Source of the DNA: Sinosporangium album
Lineage (GTDB): Bacteria; Actinomycetota; Actinomycetes; Streptosporangiales; Streptosporangiaceae
Length of the DNA: 64,000 nucleotides
Direction of reading: 5' to 3'
Assembly: GCF_900100605.1 (NCBI RefSeq)
Contig: NZ_FNCN01000011.1
Location: 181,766-245,765 of the forward strand
In this document: piece after piece, positions 1 through 7,745 of the stretch
Layout of the letters: each line of letters begins with the position of its first letter
How positions within the stretch are numbered: position 1 is the stretch's first letter
Position numbers and translations under genes: made by a program
The notes under the pieces: model-generated
Seen by the model: only the letters and a program-made list of their open reading frames with translations
Told to the model about the DNA's origin: nothing
Database searches by the model: none

Positions 1-391
1 GTTGATGCGGGAGCTGTGCGCCTCGGCCACGGAACGTGTCGTCCTGCACGGTGATCTCCACCACGACAACATCCTGCGCGCGACGCGCGAGCCGTGGCTG
101 GCCATCGACCCCCACGGGCTGGTCGGCGACCCCTGCTACGAGGTCGGCTCCTGGATGTTCGACCCCGACCCGGAGGACCGGGACGAGGCGTTGACGGCTC
201 TGGTCCCGTCGCGGGTCGAGCAGCTCGCGGACGAGCTGGCGATGCCCATCGACCGTGTCGTGGCGTGGGGGTTCGTCAAAGCGGTCATGTCTGACGTGTG
301 GTCGGCCGAGGACTGGTCGCCCGGCGCGGACTGGTCCCCGATCAGCAGGGCCTTCGACGTCGCCCGCCTGCTGCTCCCTCGCCTGCCGTGA
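1..391 (+). CDS. Aminoglycoside phosphotransferase-like kinase, C-terminal part (5' end outside window)
   Basis: C-terminal 129 or so residues of an APH/streptomycin 6-kinase-like phosphotransferase. The catalytic loop HGDLHHDN (Brenner-type motif with the catalytic Asp) and the following I-D-P-H-G segment (metal-binding Asp) are present, then the helical tail ending LLLPRLP. Members of this family transfer phosphate from ATP to aminoglycosides, but many actinomycete paralogues act on unknown hydroxylated metabolites, so resistance should not be assumed. The N-lobe and start codon lie upstream of the window. The gene stands alone; the next gene is on the other strand. Confidence 0.85.
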   Translation, partial: LMRELCASATERVVLHGDLHHDNILRATREPWLAIDPHGLVGDPCYEVGSWMFDPDPEDRDEALTALVPSRVEQLADELAMPIDRVVAWGFVKAVMSDVWSAEDWSPGADWSPISRAFDVARLLLPRLP

Positions 392-490
392 CGCGCGTGA
401 CGCGGGCGACGCCGTACGGCAGAAGCGAAGAGGACCAGGACGGCGCATTCCGTCCGGGTCCTCCACCCGTCCACCCGGAGCGCTCCCGGC

Positions 491-916
491 TCAGGCGCGC
501 GGGTTGACCTGTACGGCGCTGCCCCGGCATGTGTCGTTGCCCCAGTCGTCGACGCACACGACCAGCTGCAGCTTCTTGAGGTGGCCGTCGGCGTCGGTGA
601 TGCGCAGGTTCTTCCACGTGAGCGTCGACCCGGAGTCCTGCCGGTTGTACCGGTAGGCGGTCTTCTTGGTCGAGCCCAGCGGGTGGTAGACGACGAAGTA
701 GGCGTAGACGCTGTGGCCGTCGCGCTTCAGGTCGCTGACGGACACCCTGTCGACGCGGATCTCGTACTTGCTGGTGTACGTCACCTGCGCCGAGGCGGAC
801 GCGATTCCCGGGACCGCGGTGGAGAAGGCCGCCGCGTGGGCGTGGCCTCCGGTCAGTGACGTGATGAGGGCGGCGGTTCCCAGAACCAAGGCCGATCGGC
901 GCAGCAGTGCTGTCAT
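491..916 (-). CDS. Small secreted protein of unknown function
   Basis: 141 residues. The start was placed at the ATG ending at 916 because it is preceded by AAGGGA and opens directly into a signal peptide (MTALLRR, then a hydrophobic run and a G-H-A-H-A-A-A cleavage region near residue 30). A longer frame upstream has no such logic. The mature part is Tyr/Val rich, with two Cys near the C-terminus (VVCVDDWGNDTC) that could form a disulfide after export. I recognise no domain. It looks like one of the many small actinomycete secreted proteins and has no obvious functional partner nearby. Confidence 0.72.
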   Translation of the reverse strand: MTALLRRSALVLGTAALITSLTGGHAHAAAFSTAVPGIASASAQVTYTSKYEIRVDRVSVSDLKRDGHSVYAYFVVYHPLGSTKKTAYRYNRQDSGSTLTWKNLRITDADGHLKKLQLVVCVDDWGNDTCRGSAVQVNPRA

Positions 917-1341
917 TTGCTTCCCTTTCTCTTCTTGGCGGCAGATGTGTGTTTTTGACCTATCGGGCATGTCTCGGGGGCCCTTCGAGACATGCGGTAT
1001 CCGCAGGTGAAACGCTAAGAGGAGACTTCTGGTGGAAATATCAAACATGCTGGAGTGCCGATTCCTGTCGGCGCTCGTGAGATGCTGTCTTGTCCACGAG
1101 CAATGCCGCAGGAAGTAATAAACAGACCATTAATTAATCAATGCACTAAAGGGTGGCTGTGAAGGGTGAACGCCGGGGCAGGGAAGATTCTCTTGATCCC
1201 GACCCTGGCATTTTCGATCGTGTCGCAGGCCAGGCCGCGCAGTACGGGCTGGCGCACCAACTGCGCAGCATCGAGGGCATACAACGGACCAGCCAGGGGG
1301 AGATATGCCTCCCCTTGCCGCGGCGACCAGGGAGTAGCCGA
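917..1341. other. Intergenic region between divergent genes
   Basis: About 425 bases between the secreted-protein gene (minus) and the YdcF-like gene (plus). It is AT-richer than its surroundings around 1110-1147 (runs such as ATTAATTAATCAAT), which is where a promoter would be expected. The frame of the YdcF-like gene stays open back to about 1153, but that extension lacks family similarity. I see no RNA gene or strong hairpin. Confidence 0.5.
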
Positions 1342-2010
1342 GTGAGTGTCGAGCAGCAGGTCATCACCGACGAGCAGTGGCGTCATGCCCGTACGATCTG
1401 GGACTACCACCAGATGCACCACGACCTGCGCCGGTGTGATGCGGCCATCGGCATGGGCAGCCACGATCTGGGGGTCGCGCGTACGGCGGCCGAGTTGTAC
1501 CACGCCGGGTGGTTCCCACGGGTCGTCTTCTCCGGTGCCACCAGCCCCACCACCGCGGCTCGCTTCCCCCGGGGCGAGGCCGTCCACTACCGCGAGCACG
1601 CGCTTGAGCTGGGCGTGCCCGACGAGGCGATCATGCTGGAACCGGACGCTGCCAACACCGGACAGAACATCGCGCTGTCCCGCGAGGTGCTGGTCGGCTC
1701 GGGCGTCCAGCCCGGTTCGGTGCTCCTGATCTCCAAGCCGTACATGGAGCGCCGGGCCTACGCCACGGCGCGCAAGGTGTGGCCGGAGGTGGAGGTGGTG
1801 TGCGCCTCCGAGCCGCTTGAGCTGGATGCCTATGCCGGGTCGATCGGCGATCCGAAGCTGGTCGTCGACATGCTCGTCGGCGACCTCCAACGAGTGATCG
1901 AGTACCCGAGGCTCGGCTACGCCGTCGAGCAGCCCGTCCCCGGAAGGGTCCATGACGCCTACCAGGCTCTTCTCCGCGCCGGATTCGACAGCAGGCTCCT
2001 TGCACCCTGA
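1342..2010 (+). CDS. YdcF-family (DUF218) protein
   Basis: 222 residues from the GTG at 1342, which has AGGGAG upstream; the open frame reaches back to 1153 but that part does not resemble the family. The fold is the DUF218/YdcF/SanA Rossmann-like domain: an early D-A-A-I-G-M-G-S-H-D strand-loop, the conserved A-x-E-L-Y-H-A-G-W-F-P segment, then P-D-A-A-N-T-G-Q-N and a late I-S-K-P-Y-M-E-R-R motif, all typical of the family. YdcF of E. coli binds S-adenosylmethionine and SanA-type relatives affect envelope permeability, but no reaction is established, so the role is open. There are no membrane segments, so it is probably cytosolic. Confidence 0.82.
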   Translation: MSVEQQVITDEQWRHARTIWDYHQMHHDLRRCDAAIGMGSHDLGVARTAAELYHAGWFPRVVFSGATSPTTAARFPRGEAVHYREHALELGVPDEAIMLEPDAANTGQNIALSREVLVGSGVQPGSVLLISKPYMERRAYATARKVWPEVEVVCASEPLELDAYAGSIGDPKLVVDMLVGDLQRVIEYPRLGYAVEQPVPGRVHDAYQALLRAGFDSRLLAP

Positions 2011-2036
2011 CCCGTCAACGATCTCGAATGGATCCT

Positions 2037-2225
2037 TCACTTGCCGGATCGTGCGATGGCGATCGCGAGGATGATGACGACCGTCAGGAGCACGAGCGGT
2101 CCGATCAGGGCGGCGGCGTGGCCGTAGTGCGGGAGGTGTACGGCGACGGCGCCCAATCCCGTGGCGGCGATCGGGGCGGGGAGGAGCGGCGGGGGCGACC
2201 CCCTGCGCGTCGTGAGATCGTTCAT
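2037..2225 (-). CDS. Small membrane protein downstream of the magnesium transporter
   Basis: 62 residues; the ATG at 2225 has AGGAGG nine bases upstream, so translation is well supported. It has a Pro-rich N-terminus, a weakly hydrophobic stretch around residues 18-35 and a strong C-terminal membrane helix (LLTVVIILAIAIA) ending RSGK. It begins 67 bases after the NRAMP-related gene on the same strand and is probably on the same M-box-controlled transcript. Small membrane proteins that tune Mg2+ transporters are known in enterobacteria (MgtS, MgtR); a similar role here is inference from position only. No family recognised. Confidence 0.62.
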   Translation of the reverse strand: MNDLTTRRGSPPPLLPAPIAATGLGAVAVHLPHYGHAAALIGPLVLLTVVIILAIAIARSGK

Positions 2226-2292
2226 CGTCGCGAACCTCCTGTCCTTCCGAGGAGGACCCACAGCATCAGCGTAAGACCGGTGCGGGCATGGT

Positions 2293-3903
2293 TCAGCGGC
2301 CGGCCGCCATCTGGGCGATCTTGACGATGACCAGGACCGTGGCGGCGGCCAGGTAGAGGCGCAGGACGGTCATGCCCACGCGGTGCGCGGTGGACAGGGT
2401 GGGTTTGCCGAGTTCGTCCAGGGGTGGCATGCGCCAGTGCTCTCTGCCGTCGCGGTCTGGGGGAGTGCCATGGGACCGGCGGCGTGTGAGCGCGTAGGCG
2501 GCGGCGATCGCCCCGGCGCCACCGCACCCCGCCATGATCATGAGGATCTCGCTCTGCGTGACGCCGGGGAACAGTACGGAAACGGTGAGGACGAGCGACA
2601 GGGTGACCAGGGTGCCGACCACGAGCGAGGTGAACAGGTTGGTCGCCCGCCCGTTGACCCAGGGCCCCAGGATCTCCCTGTCGTTGCAGAGCAGCAGGAG
2701 GAACATCGACGCGCTGGGGAGGAGCACCCCGGCCAGCGCCTGCACGCCTTCGGTCACCAGGCCCAGGGGTGAGTCCGGCACGAGCACGACCGCCGCGGAG
2801 GCGCCGACGAGTCCGGCGTATATGGCGTAGAAGCCTTTGGCCTGCCTGATCCCCCGGTGGAGGGAGTGGTCGAGGCTGAGGAGGTCGCCGACGGCGTAGG
2901 CGGTGGACAGGCTGACGGCAAAGGTGCCGATCACGCAGGCGTCCAGCAGTACCACCGCGAACAGCTCGCCGGCAGCGGGTCCCGCGTAGGCCGCCAGGCC
3001 GTGGGCGATGCCCGCGGAGTCGGTGAAGTGGCCGGCCGCCGGGGTGCCGCCGAAGGCGGCGGCGCTGAACCCGATGACGGCAGCGGCGCCGACGGCCACT
3101 ATGGCGATGCCGATCCACAGGTCGGCCTTTTCGTAGGTGATGTAGCGGGAGGTGATGCGCTTGTCCACGAGATAGGACTGCTGGAAGAAGAGCTGCCAGG
3201 GGGCGACGGTGGTGCCGACGATGCCGATGACGAGCAGCAGGAGCGCGCCCATGCCGCCGGGACCGGCGGGGAGCGAGGGGGCGACGAGGCCGTGGGCCAT
3301 CTGGGAGGCCGGTGGATGCGCCAGGATGTACACCGGCACGAGCAGCAGCGACGCGCCGCACAGGGCGACGGCGACCCGCTCGAAGCGGCGGAACGAACCA
3401 GTGGAGGCCGCCGCCATCACGACCAGTCCGGCGAGGACCACGGACACGATCTTCGGGAGTCCCAGGTACGCGGCGGCCAGGGTGATGCCGATGAACTCGG
3501 TGACCAAGGTCAGCGCGTTGAGGACCAGCAGGTCGATCACGCTGAAGGCCCCCCAGAACCTGCCGAAGCGCTCCAGGATGAGGCGGGCGTGGCCGACGCC
3601 GGTGACCGCCCCCAGGCGCAGCGCCATCTCCTGGTTCACGTACAGCACAGGAACCAGCAGCAGGAGGATCCACAGCAGGGTCGTGCCGTAGTTCTGGCCG
3701 GCCTGGCCGTACACCGCGAAGGCGCCGGCGTCGTTGTCGCCGACCATCACGATCAGACCGGGGCCGATGATCGCCAGCAGGATCTTGAGCTTGGCCGGCA
3801 TTCCGCCCCGTGAGACCTGCCCATGCCGGATCGTGCCCAGGGCGCCCTGGATGTCCTGGGTGCTCGGGTGGTGGGGTCGCGTACCGAGACGGGCGGAGGT
3901 CAT
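2293..3903 (-). CDS. NRAMP-related divalent metal transporter, probable Mg2+ importer
   Basis: 536 residues, start at ATG 3903 (AGAAGGGGG upstream). Eleven or so membrane helices with the NRAMP/SLC11 fold. The metal-site motifs are not canonical: helix 1 reads GDNDAG (residues 55-60) in place of D-P-G-N, and helix 6 reads T-V-A-P-W instead of the M-P-H motif, so the metal-coordinating Met is Ala. From memory, loss of this Met is a mark of the NRAMP-related magnesium transporters (NRMT) rather than of Mn/Fe carriers. An M-box (Mg2+) riboswitch at 4144-4313 precedes it, which independently points to magnesium. A 23-codon leader ORF lies between them and a small membrane-protein gene follows. 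Confidence 0.9.
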   Translation of the reverse strand: MTSARLGTRPHHPSTQDIQGALGTIRHGQVSRGGMPAKLKILLAIIGPGLIVMVGDNDAGAFAVYGQAGQNYGTTLLWILLLLVPVLYVNQEMALRLGAVTGVGHARLILERFGRFWGAFSVIDLLVLNALTLVTEFIGITLAAAYLGLPKIVSVVLAGLVVMAAASTGSFRRFERVAVALCGASLLLVPVYILAHPPASQMAHGLVAPSLPAGPGGMGALLLLVIGIVGTTVAPWQLFFQQSYLVDKRITSRYITYEKADLWIGIAIVAVGAAAVIGFSAAAFGGTPAAGHFTDSAGIAHGLAAYAGPAAGELFAVVLLDACVIGTFAVSLSTAYAVGDLLSLDHSLHRGIRQAKGFYAIYAGLVGASAAVVLVPDSPLGLVTEGVQALAGVLLPSASMFLLLLCNDREILGPWVNGRATNLFTSLVVGTLVTLSLVLTVSVLFPGVTQSEILMIMAGCGGAGAIAAAYALTRRRSHGTPPDRDGREHWRMPPLDELGKPTLSTAHRVGMTVLRLYLAAATVLVIVKIAQMAAGR

Positions 3904-3987
3904 GCCGAACCCCCTTCTGCTGGAGCGGGGTGCCGCGGGCGCACGCGCATTCGCCACCGCAAGAGGGAGGGGGAGGCGGGAGAGCGG

Positions 3988-4059
3988 TTACCGCGCGCCG
4001 AAGGTGGACGGGGACACCGGAGATATCAGCTGTTTTCGGCTCGAACTGCCGGCAGACAT
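3988..4059 (-). CDS. 23-residue leader ORF between M-box and transporter
   Basis: An ATG at 4059 sits five bases after GGAGGTG, an almost perfect anti-Shine-Dalgarno match, the best in this neighbourhood. It opens 23 codons (MSAGSSSRKQ... ISPVSPSTFG...) ending TAA at 3988, 84 bases before the transporter start. The peptide has two Ser-Pro steps (residues 13-14 and 16-17). Leader peptides with Pro codons (MgtL, MgtM, MgtP) couple translation to mgt operon expression in enterobacteria; here the position downstream of an M-box and upstream of the Mg2+ carrier suggests a second control layer. This is inference; conservation of the ORF is the test. Confidence 0.55.
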   Translation of the reverse strand: MSAGSSSRKQLISPVSPSTFGAR

Positions 4060-4112
4060 GTCCTCACCTCCGTCCGGCCAGGCACCACGACGCGGTGGCG
4101 CTGGATCACGAC

Positions 4113-4141
4113 GGGGGGCCGCCCGACGGGCGATGCACCCC
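4113..4141 (-). terminator. Possible attenuator hairpin after the M-box
   Basis: Directly 3' of the riboswitch the transcript can fold GGGG-N5-CGCCC-gtc-GGGCG-N2-CCCC. It is GC-rich, without a U-tract, as usual in actinomycetes. It could be the expression platform, but its stability was judged only by eye. Confidence 0.35.
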
Positions 4142-4143
4142 AT

Positions 4144-4313
4144 CTCGTAAGAGCTTCGACACTGCCCGGCGTATGCCCGCCACCGCCTGAACCGCGGGAC
4201 GGGAAGCCGCTTGGCCTCACCCCTTAAGCCGGGGAGAGGTGTCCTGATCCTGGGCGTCTCTCGACGTCGTGGGGTCAGCGGCCTGTATCCGAACAGACGC
4301 CTCACCTAACGAG
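4144..4313 (-). promoter_or_regulatory. M-box (ykoK-type) Mg2+ riboswitch
   Basis: Read on the minus strand, the region starts with CTCGTTAGGTGAGGC, continues with a CGGATACAGGCCGCTG segment and GACGTCGAGAGACGCC, and ends with AGTGTCGAAGCTCTTACGAG. These are the conserved blocks of the M-box aptamer, in order, with the usual total length (about 170 nt). The terminal stem closes as CTCGT (4309-4313) with ACGAG (4144-4148). M-boxes bind Mg2+ and switch off Mg2+ uptake genes. It lies upstream of the NRAMP-related transporter on the same strand. In a covariance-model search it should be a clear hit. Confidence 0.93.
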
Positions 4314-4380
4314 GTCCACCCCCCAGTCTAGGCCGGTGCCGACAGATCCGCCGCTGGGGTCTGATGGCCGAATATGGTGT

Positions 4381-4395
4381 CGATAATGGTTTTCA
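4381..4395 (+). promoter_or_regulatory. Fur/Zur-like operator upstream of the MFS exporter
   Basis: CGATAATGGTTTTCA fits the 7-1-7 Fur-family pattern (Zur type TGAAAATNATTTTCA read in either direction). It is followed at once by TATAGT (4397-4402), a good -10 element, so the site occupies the -35/-10 spacer as a repressor site would. It matches the sites at 8907-8921 and 23008-23022 in the same orientation-normalised pattern. Confidence 0.6.
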
Positions 4396-4528
4396 CTATA
4401 GTGCTGTCTGCTTCAATGTCCATGGCAACATCTGCTGCAGCATCTGCTTCGACGTATGCGCGGAGCCGACGGGTTGAGCACGAGTCGAGCCCGAGGACAA
4501 CCCGAAGAGCCCGAGAACAAGGACCTCA

Positions 4529-5896
4529 GTGACGACCTCCCCCGTGCCCCCCGTGCCCCCCGTGCCTCCCGTGCCCCCCGCGTCTGGGTCTCCCACGCCC
4601 GGGTCTCCCGCGCCCGGGTCTCCCGCGCCCGCGCGCTCGATTCTGCGCGAACCGGCGTTCCTCCGCCTCTGGGCGGGCACGACCGCCTCCGGGCTGGCGA
4701 CCTGGGGACTACCGTTCATCCTCGGCCTGGCGGTGCTGGAGCGCACGATGACCCCGGTGGCCCTCGGCGTGGTGCTGGCCGCGCGCACGGCGGGTTTTCT
4801 CCTCGCCGTCCCCGTCGGGGGAGTGCTCGCGGATCGGTATTCCCGGCGGAGCGTCGTCCTTTACGCCGGCCTGCTCGCCGCGGTCGCCACTCCCGCCCTC
4901 GCCGCGGGGATGGGGTGGTCCACGTTGCTGATGTCGGTGGCGGCGGTGGCGGTCGGAGCGGGGCAGGGCGCCTGCCGGCCCGCGTTTCAGGCTCTCATCG
5001 CCGAGGTCGTCGACGCCGACCGGCGCCAGCAGGCCAACGCGGCGATGACTCTCGCCGTACGGGTCACCACGCTCACGGCGCCCGGCCTGACCGCGCTGCT
5101 GGCCGTACTGGTCGATGTCGGGGTGCTCATCCTGGTCACGGGCGTGCTCTGGCTCGTCGCGGCGCTGGCTCCGCCGACCGGTCGTGCCTCGGTCGGCGAG
5201 GCCGGAGGTCGTGACGCCCCCGATGCCCCCGATGCCACCGACGCCCCCCAATCGTCCGCCGCGGCCCGGGTCCCTTTCCACACCCAGTTCCTCGACGGGG
5301 TGCGGGAGGCGCGGCGGCACCCCTGGTTCCTCGCCGGGCTGGCCGCCTTGACCGCCGTCATCGCGACCGGATACTCGGCCACGGGGGTCGCGCTGCCTCT
5401 GCTCAGCCGGGACCGGTACGGCACGGAGGCCGTGCTGGCCGCGGCCATGACGGCCTACACGGTCGGCGCTCTCGCCGGCGCGGTGATCATCGCGCGGTGG
5501 CGGCCGAGGTCGCAGGGCTGGGCCGCGCTGGCGGGCCTGGCGCTGTACGGTTTCGCCCCGCTCAGCATGGTCCTCCACGTGCACCCGGCGCTGGTCGTGG
5601 CCGCCTATGTCCTCGCCGGGGTGGGCATCGAGCTGTTCAACGTGCCCTGGCTGACGGCCACCCAGCGCGAGGTGGAGCCGAGCCTGCTGGCCCGGGTCTC
5701 CTCCCTCGACTTCCTGCTGTCGTACGGCCTGGCACCGGTCGGTCTGGCGCTCATGGCCCCGGCGATCGACGCGTTCGGGGCTCAGGCCGTACTTCTGGCC
5801 TGCGCGGTGGTCTGCTTCGCCGCGCCGGCCTTGGCCGCGCTGTCGCCCAGTGCCCGGCACTTCGCCCGCCGCCCGGGCGCGGACGGCGGCGGGTGA
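4529..5896 (+). CDS. MFS exporter, EntS-like
   Basis: 455 residues from GTG 4529 (AAGGA five bases upstream). Twelve-helix major facilitator of the MFS_3/EntS type: first helix after LREPAFLRLWAGTTASG, the loop 2-3 motif GGVLADRYSRRSV, a central Ala/Asp/Pro-rich loop, then the second half. The first 35 residues are a Pro repeat (PVPPVPPVPPVPP, then GSPAPGSPAP), an unusual soluble extension whose start could instead lie nearer LREPAF. EntS exports enterobactin; relatives in actinomycetes sit beside siderophore loci. Here a Fur/Zur-like operator precedes the gene and a metallophore importer converges on it from the other side, so export of a metal chelator is the best guess. Confidence 0.83.
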   Translation: MTTSPVPPVPPVPPVPPASGSPTPGSPAPGSPAPARSILREPAFLRLWAGTTASGLATWGLPFILGLAVLERTMTPVALGVVLAARTAGFLLAVPVGGVLADRYSRRSVVLYAGLLAAVATPALAAGMGWSTLLMSVAAVAVGAGQGACRPAFQALIAEVVDADRRQQANAAMTLAVRVTTLTAPGLTALLAVLVDVGVLILVTGVLWLVAALAPPTGRASVGEAGGRDAPDAPDATDAPQSSAAARVPFHTQFLDGVREARRHPWFLAGLAALTAVIATGYSATGVALPLLSRDRYGTEAVLAAAMTAYTVGALAGAVIIARWRPRSQGWAALAGLALYGFAPLSMVLHVHPALVVAAYVLAGVGIELFNVPWLTATQREVEPSLLARVSSLDFLLSYGLAPVGLALMAPAIDAFGAQAVLLACAVVCFAAPALAALSPSARHFARRPGADGGG

Positions 5897-5945
5897 GCCG
5901 GTGGGCGGGTGAGCGGGTGAGCTCGGGTGAGCAGGTGGGCGGGCG

Positions 5946-6953
5946 TCAGCGGTCCAGGTCGCGGAGGTATTCGGCGAAGCCCTCAAGGCCGTCGATGGTG
6001 CGCGGCCCGCTGATGCCTTCGTTGTAGTTGAGGATGTGGAAGTTGCCCTTGACCACGGCGGGCAGTCTGCTCGTGGTGGGGAAGGTCTTCAGGAACTCGA
6101 TCTTCTCCTTGGCGGGCTTGTCGCCGTAGTCGAGGATCACGATCACCTCGGGCTTGGCCTTGACGACCGCCTCCCACGTGACCTTGGTCCAGCGGGCGTC
6201 GAGGTCGTGGAAGATGTTCCGGCCGCCCGCGAGGCTGATGATGTCGTGGGGCGGCACATGGTTGCCGGCCGTGAAGGGCTGGTCGGTGCCCGAGTCGTAG
6301 AGGAACACCGGGACGGGGTCGCCCTTGGGTGCCTTCTCCTGGACCGCGGCCACACGTTCCTTGAGTTCGGTGACCACCTGCGTGGCCCGCTCCTCGACTC
6401 CGAAGATCTGCCCGAGTCGCTCCAGGTCGGTGTACAGGCCCTCGAAGGGCGCGTGCTCCTCCGGGTATTTCGGGTAGTTGAAGCAGGACTCGCTGTGCAT
6501 GAAGCTCTGGATGCCGAGGCCGTCCAGGATCGCGGGGGTGATGCCGCGCTGGTCGCTGAAGCCGGAGTTCCAACCGGCGACGACGAAGTCGGCCTTGGCC
6601 TCGACCACGAGTTCGCGGTTGAGCAGGTCGTCGCTGAGGAACTTCACCTTGGCGTATTCCGCCGCCCACGGAGACTCCCGGACCGGCGGATTCGCCGGAG
6701 GCAGGACATAGCCGTACACGTGCTTGGTGAGCCCGAGCGAGAACATCTTGTCCGCGCTGCCGCCCTCGTAGACCACCGCGCGCTGCGGCACGCGGTACTC
6801 CACCTTCTCGCCGCATCTGTTCACGGTGGTCTTGCGGCTCTCGGCGCCGGTGGCCTCCACGTGCGCGCCGCACGAGGTCAGGCTCAGTACGGCGGCGGCG
6901 GTGGCCGCGGCCGTGGCCGCGGCGGTCCTGGGACGGAAGAGACGGGTGGTCAT
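5946..6953 (-). CDS. Metallophore-binding lipoprotein (FecB/BtuF-like)
   Basis: 335 residues. The start chosen at 6953 overlaps the stop of the ATPase gene by ATGA; a second ATG lies two codons earlier at 6959. Signal peptide with lipobox LTSC (Cys near residue 28). The mature part is a helical-backbone periplasmic-type binding protein (PF01497): a V-N-R-C-G-E-K-V-E-Y N-terminal strand, a Y-x-D-L-x-x-L-G-x-x-F-G-V-E helix, then W-E-A-V-V-K-A-K-P-E-V-I-V-I. Two Cys (NRCG and SESC) recur in the second binding protein of the window (28562-29539), so both belong to one subfamily. Captures a chelated metal outside the membrane for the permease encoded upstream. Confidence 0.9.
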   Translation of the reverse strand: MTTRLFRPRTAAATAAATAAAVLSLTSCGAHVEATGAESRKTTVNRCGEKVEYRVPQRAVVYEGGSADKMFSLGLTKHVYGYVLPPANPPVRESPWAAEYAKVKFLSDDLLNRELVVEAKADFVVAGWNSGFSDQRGITPAILDGLGIQSFMHSESCFNYPKYPEEHAPFEGLYTDLERLGQIFGVEERATQVVTELKERVAAVQEKAPKGDPVPVFLYDSGTDQPFTAGNHVPPHDIISLAGGRNIFHDLDARWTKVTWEAVVKAKPEVIVILDYGDKPAKEKIEFLKTFPTTSRLPAVVKGNFHILNYNEGISGPRTIDGLEGFAEYLRDLDR

Positions 6954-7744
6954 GGGCATGGTTCCTTTTCATCCGCGGAGGAGGACAGGCTGTAGAGGAG
7001 CTGCGGGTCGCCGGTCAGGGGGTGGGGCACGACGCTCGCGGTCACGCCGAAGACATCCCGGATCAGGCGGGGGGTGAGGACCTCTGCGGGGGTGCCGGAG
7101 GCGACGAGCTCACCGCGGGAGAGCACACCCAGCCGGTCGCATACGGCGGAGGCCAGGTTCAGGTCGTGCAGGGTGACGAGGACCGTCAGCCCGCTCTCGC
7201 GCAGCAGCGACAGCAGGTCGAGCTGGTGGCGCATGTCGAGGTGGTTGGTCGGTTCGTCCAGGACCAGCACCTGCGGCTCCTGCACGAGCATGCGCGCCGC
7301 GAGCACCCTCCTGCGTTCGCCGCCCGACAGGGTGAGCACGCTGCGGCCGGCCAGGTGCAGGACGCCCAGTCGCGCCATCGCGCCGCGGCACAGCTCCCGC
7401 TCGCGCGCGCTGAGCGCCTGGTTTCCCCGAAGGTGCGGCGTACGGCCGAGGGCCACGATCTCCTCGACGGTGAAGTCGAGGTCGGTGCCGTCCTCCTGCG
7501 TGAGGGCGGCGACGGACCGCGCGCTGCGCCGGAGGGGGAGCGTGGCGAGATCCTCCCCGCCGAGCCACACCGTGCCGACCGTCGGCTTGAGCGCCCGGTA
7601 GACGCACCGCAGGGCGGTGGTCTTGCCGCTGCCGTTGGGGCCGATCAGCCCGACGACCTGGCCGCTTCCGACCTCCAGCGACAGGTCCCGGACGAGTTCC
7701 CTGCCGCTGCGGGACACCGAGATCCCGTCCATGCGGACTTCCAC
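6950..7744 (-). CDS. Metallophore ABC transporter ATPase (FecE-like)
   Basis: 264 residues from a GTG at 7744 (an ATG follows at 7732). Walker A GPNGSGKTT (residues 35-43), Q-loop near TQEDGTD, signature LSGGERRRV, Walker B VLVLDEPTNHLD and the switch His in TLHDLN are all intact. It energises the FecCD permease encoded just upstream (one base apart) and overlaps the binding-protein gene downstream by four bases, so permease, ATPase and binding protein form one operon read leftward from the operator at 8907-8921. Confidence 0.93.
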   Translation of the reverse strand: MEVRMDGISVSRSGRELVRDLSLEVGSGQVVGLIGPNGSGKTTALRCVYRALKPTVGTVWLGGEDLATLPLRRSARSVAALTQEDGTDLDFTVEEIVALGRTPHLRGNQALSARERELCRGAMARLGVLHLAGRSVLTLSGGERRRVLAARMLVQEPQVLVLDEPTNHLDMRHQLDLLSLLRESGLTVLVTLHDLNLASAVCDRLGVLSRGELVASGTPAEVLTPRLIRDVFGVTASVVPHPLTGDPQLLYSLSSSADEKEPCP

Positions 7745-7745
7745 G

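Noticed and set aside
1153..1341. N-terminal extension of the YdcF-like gene
   Set aside because: No family similarity and no good ribosome site at the far start; GTG 1342 has AGGGAG and starts close to the conserved domain.
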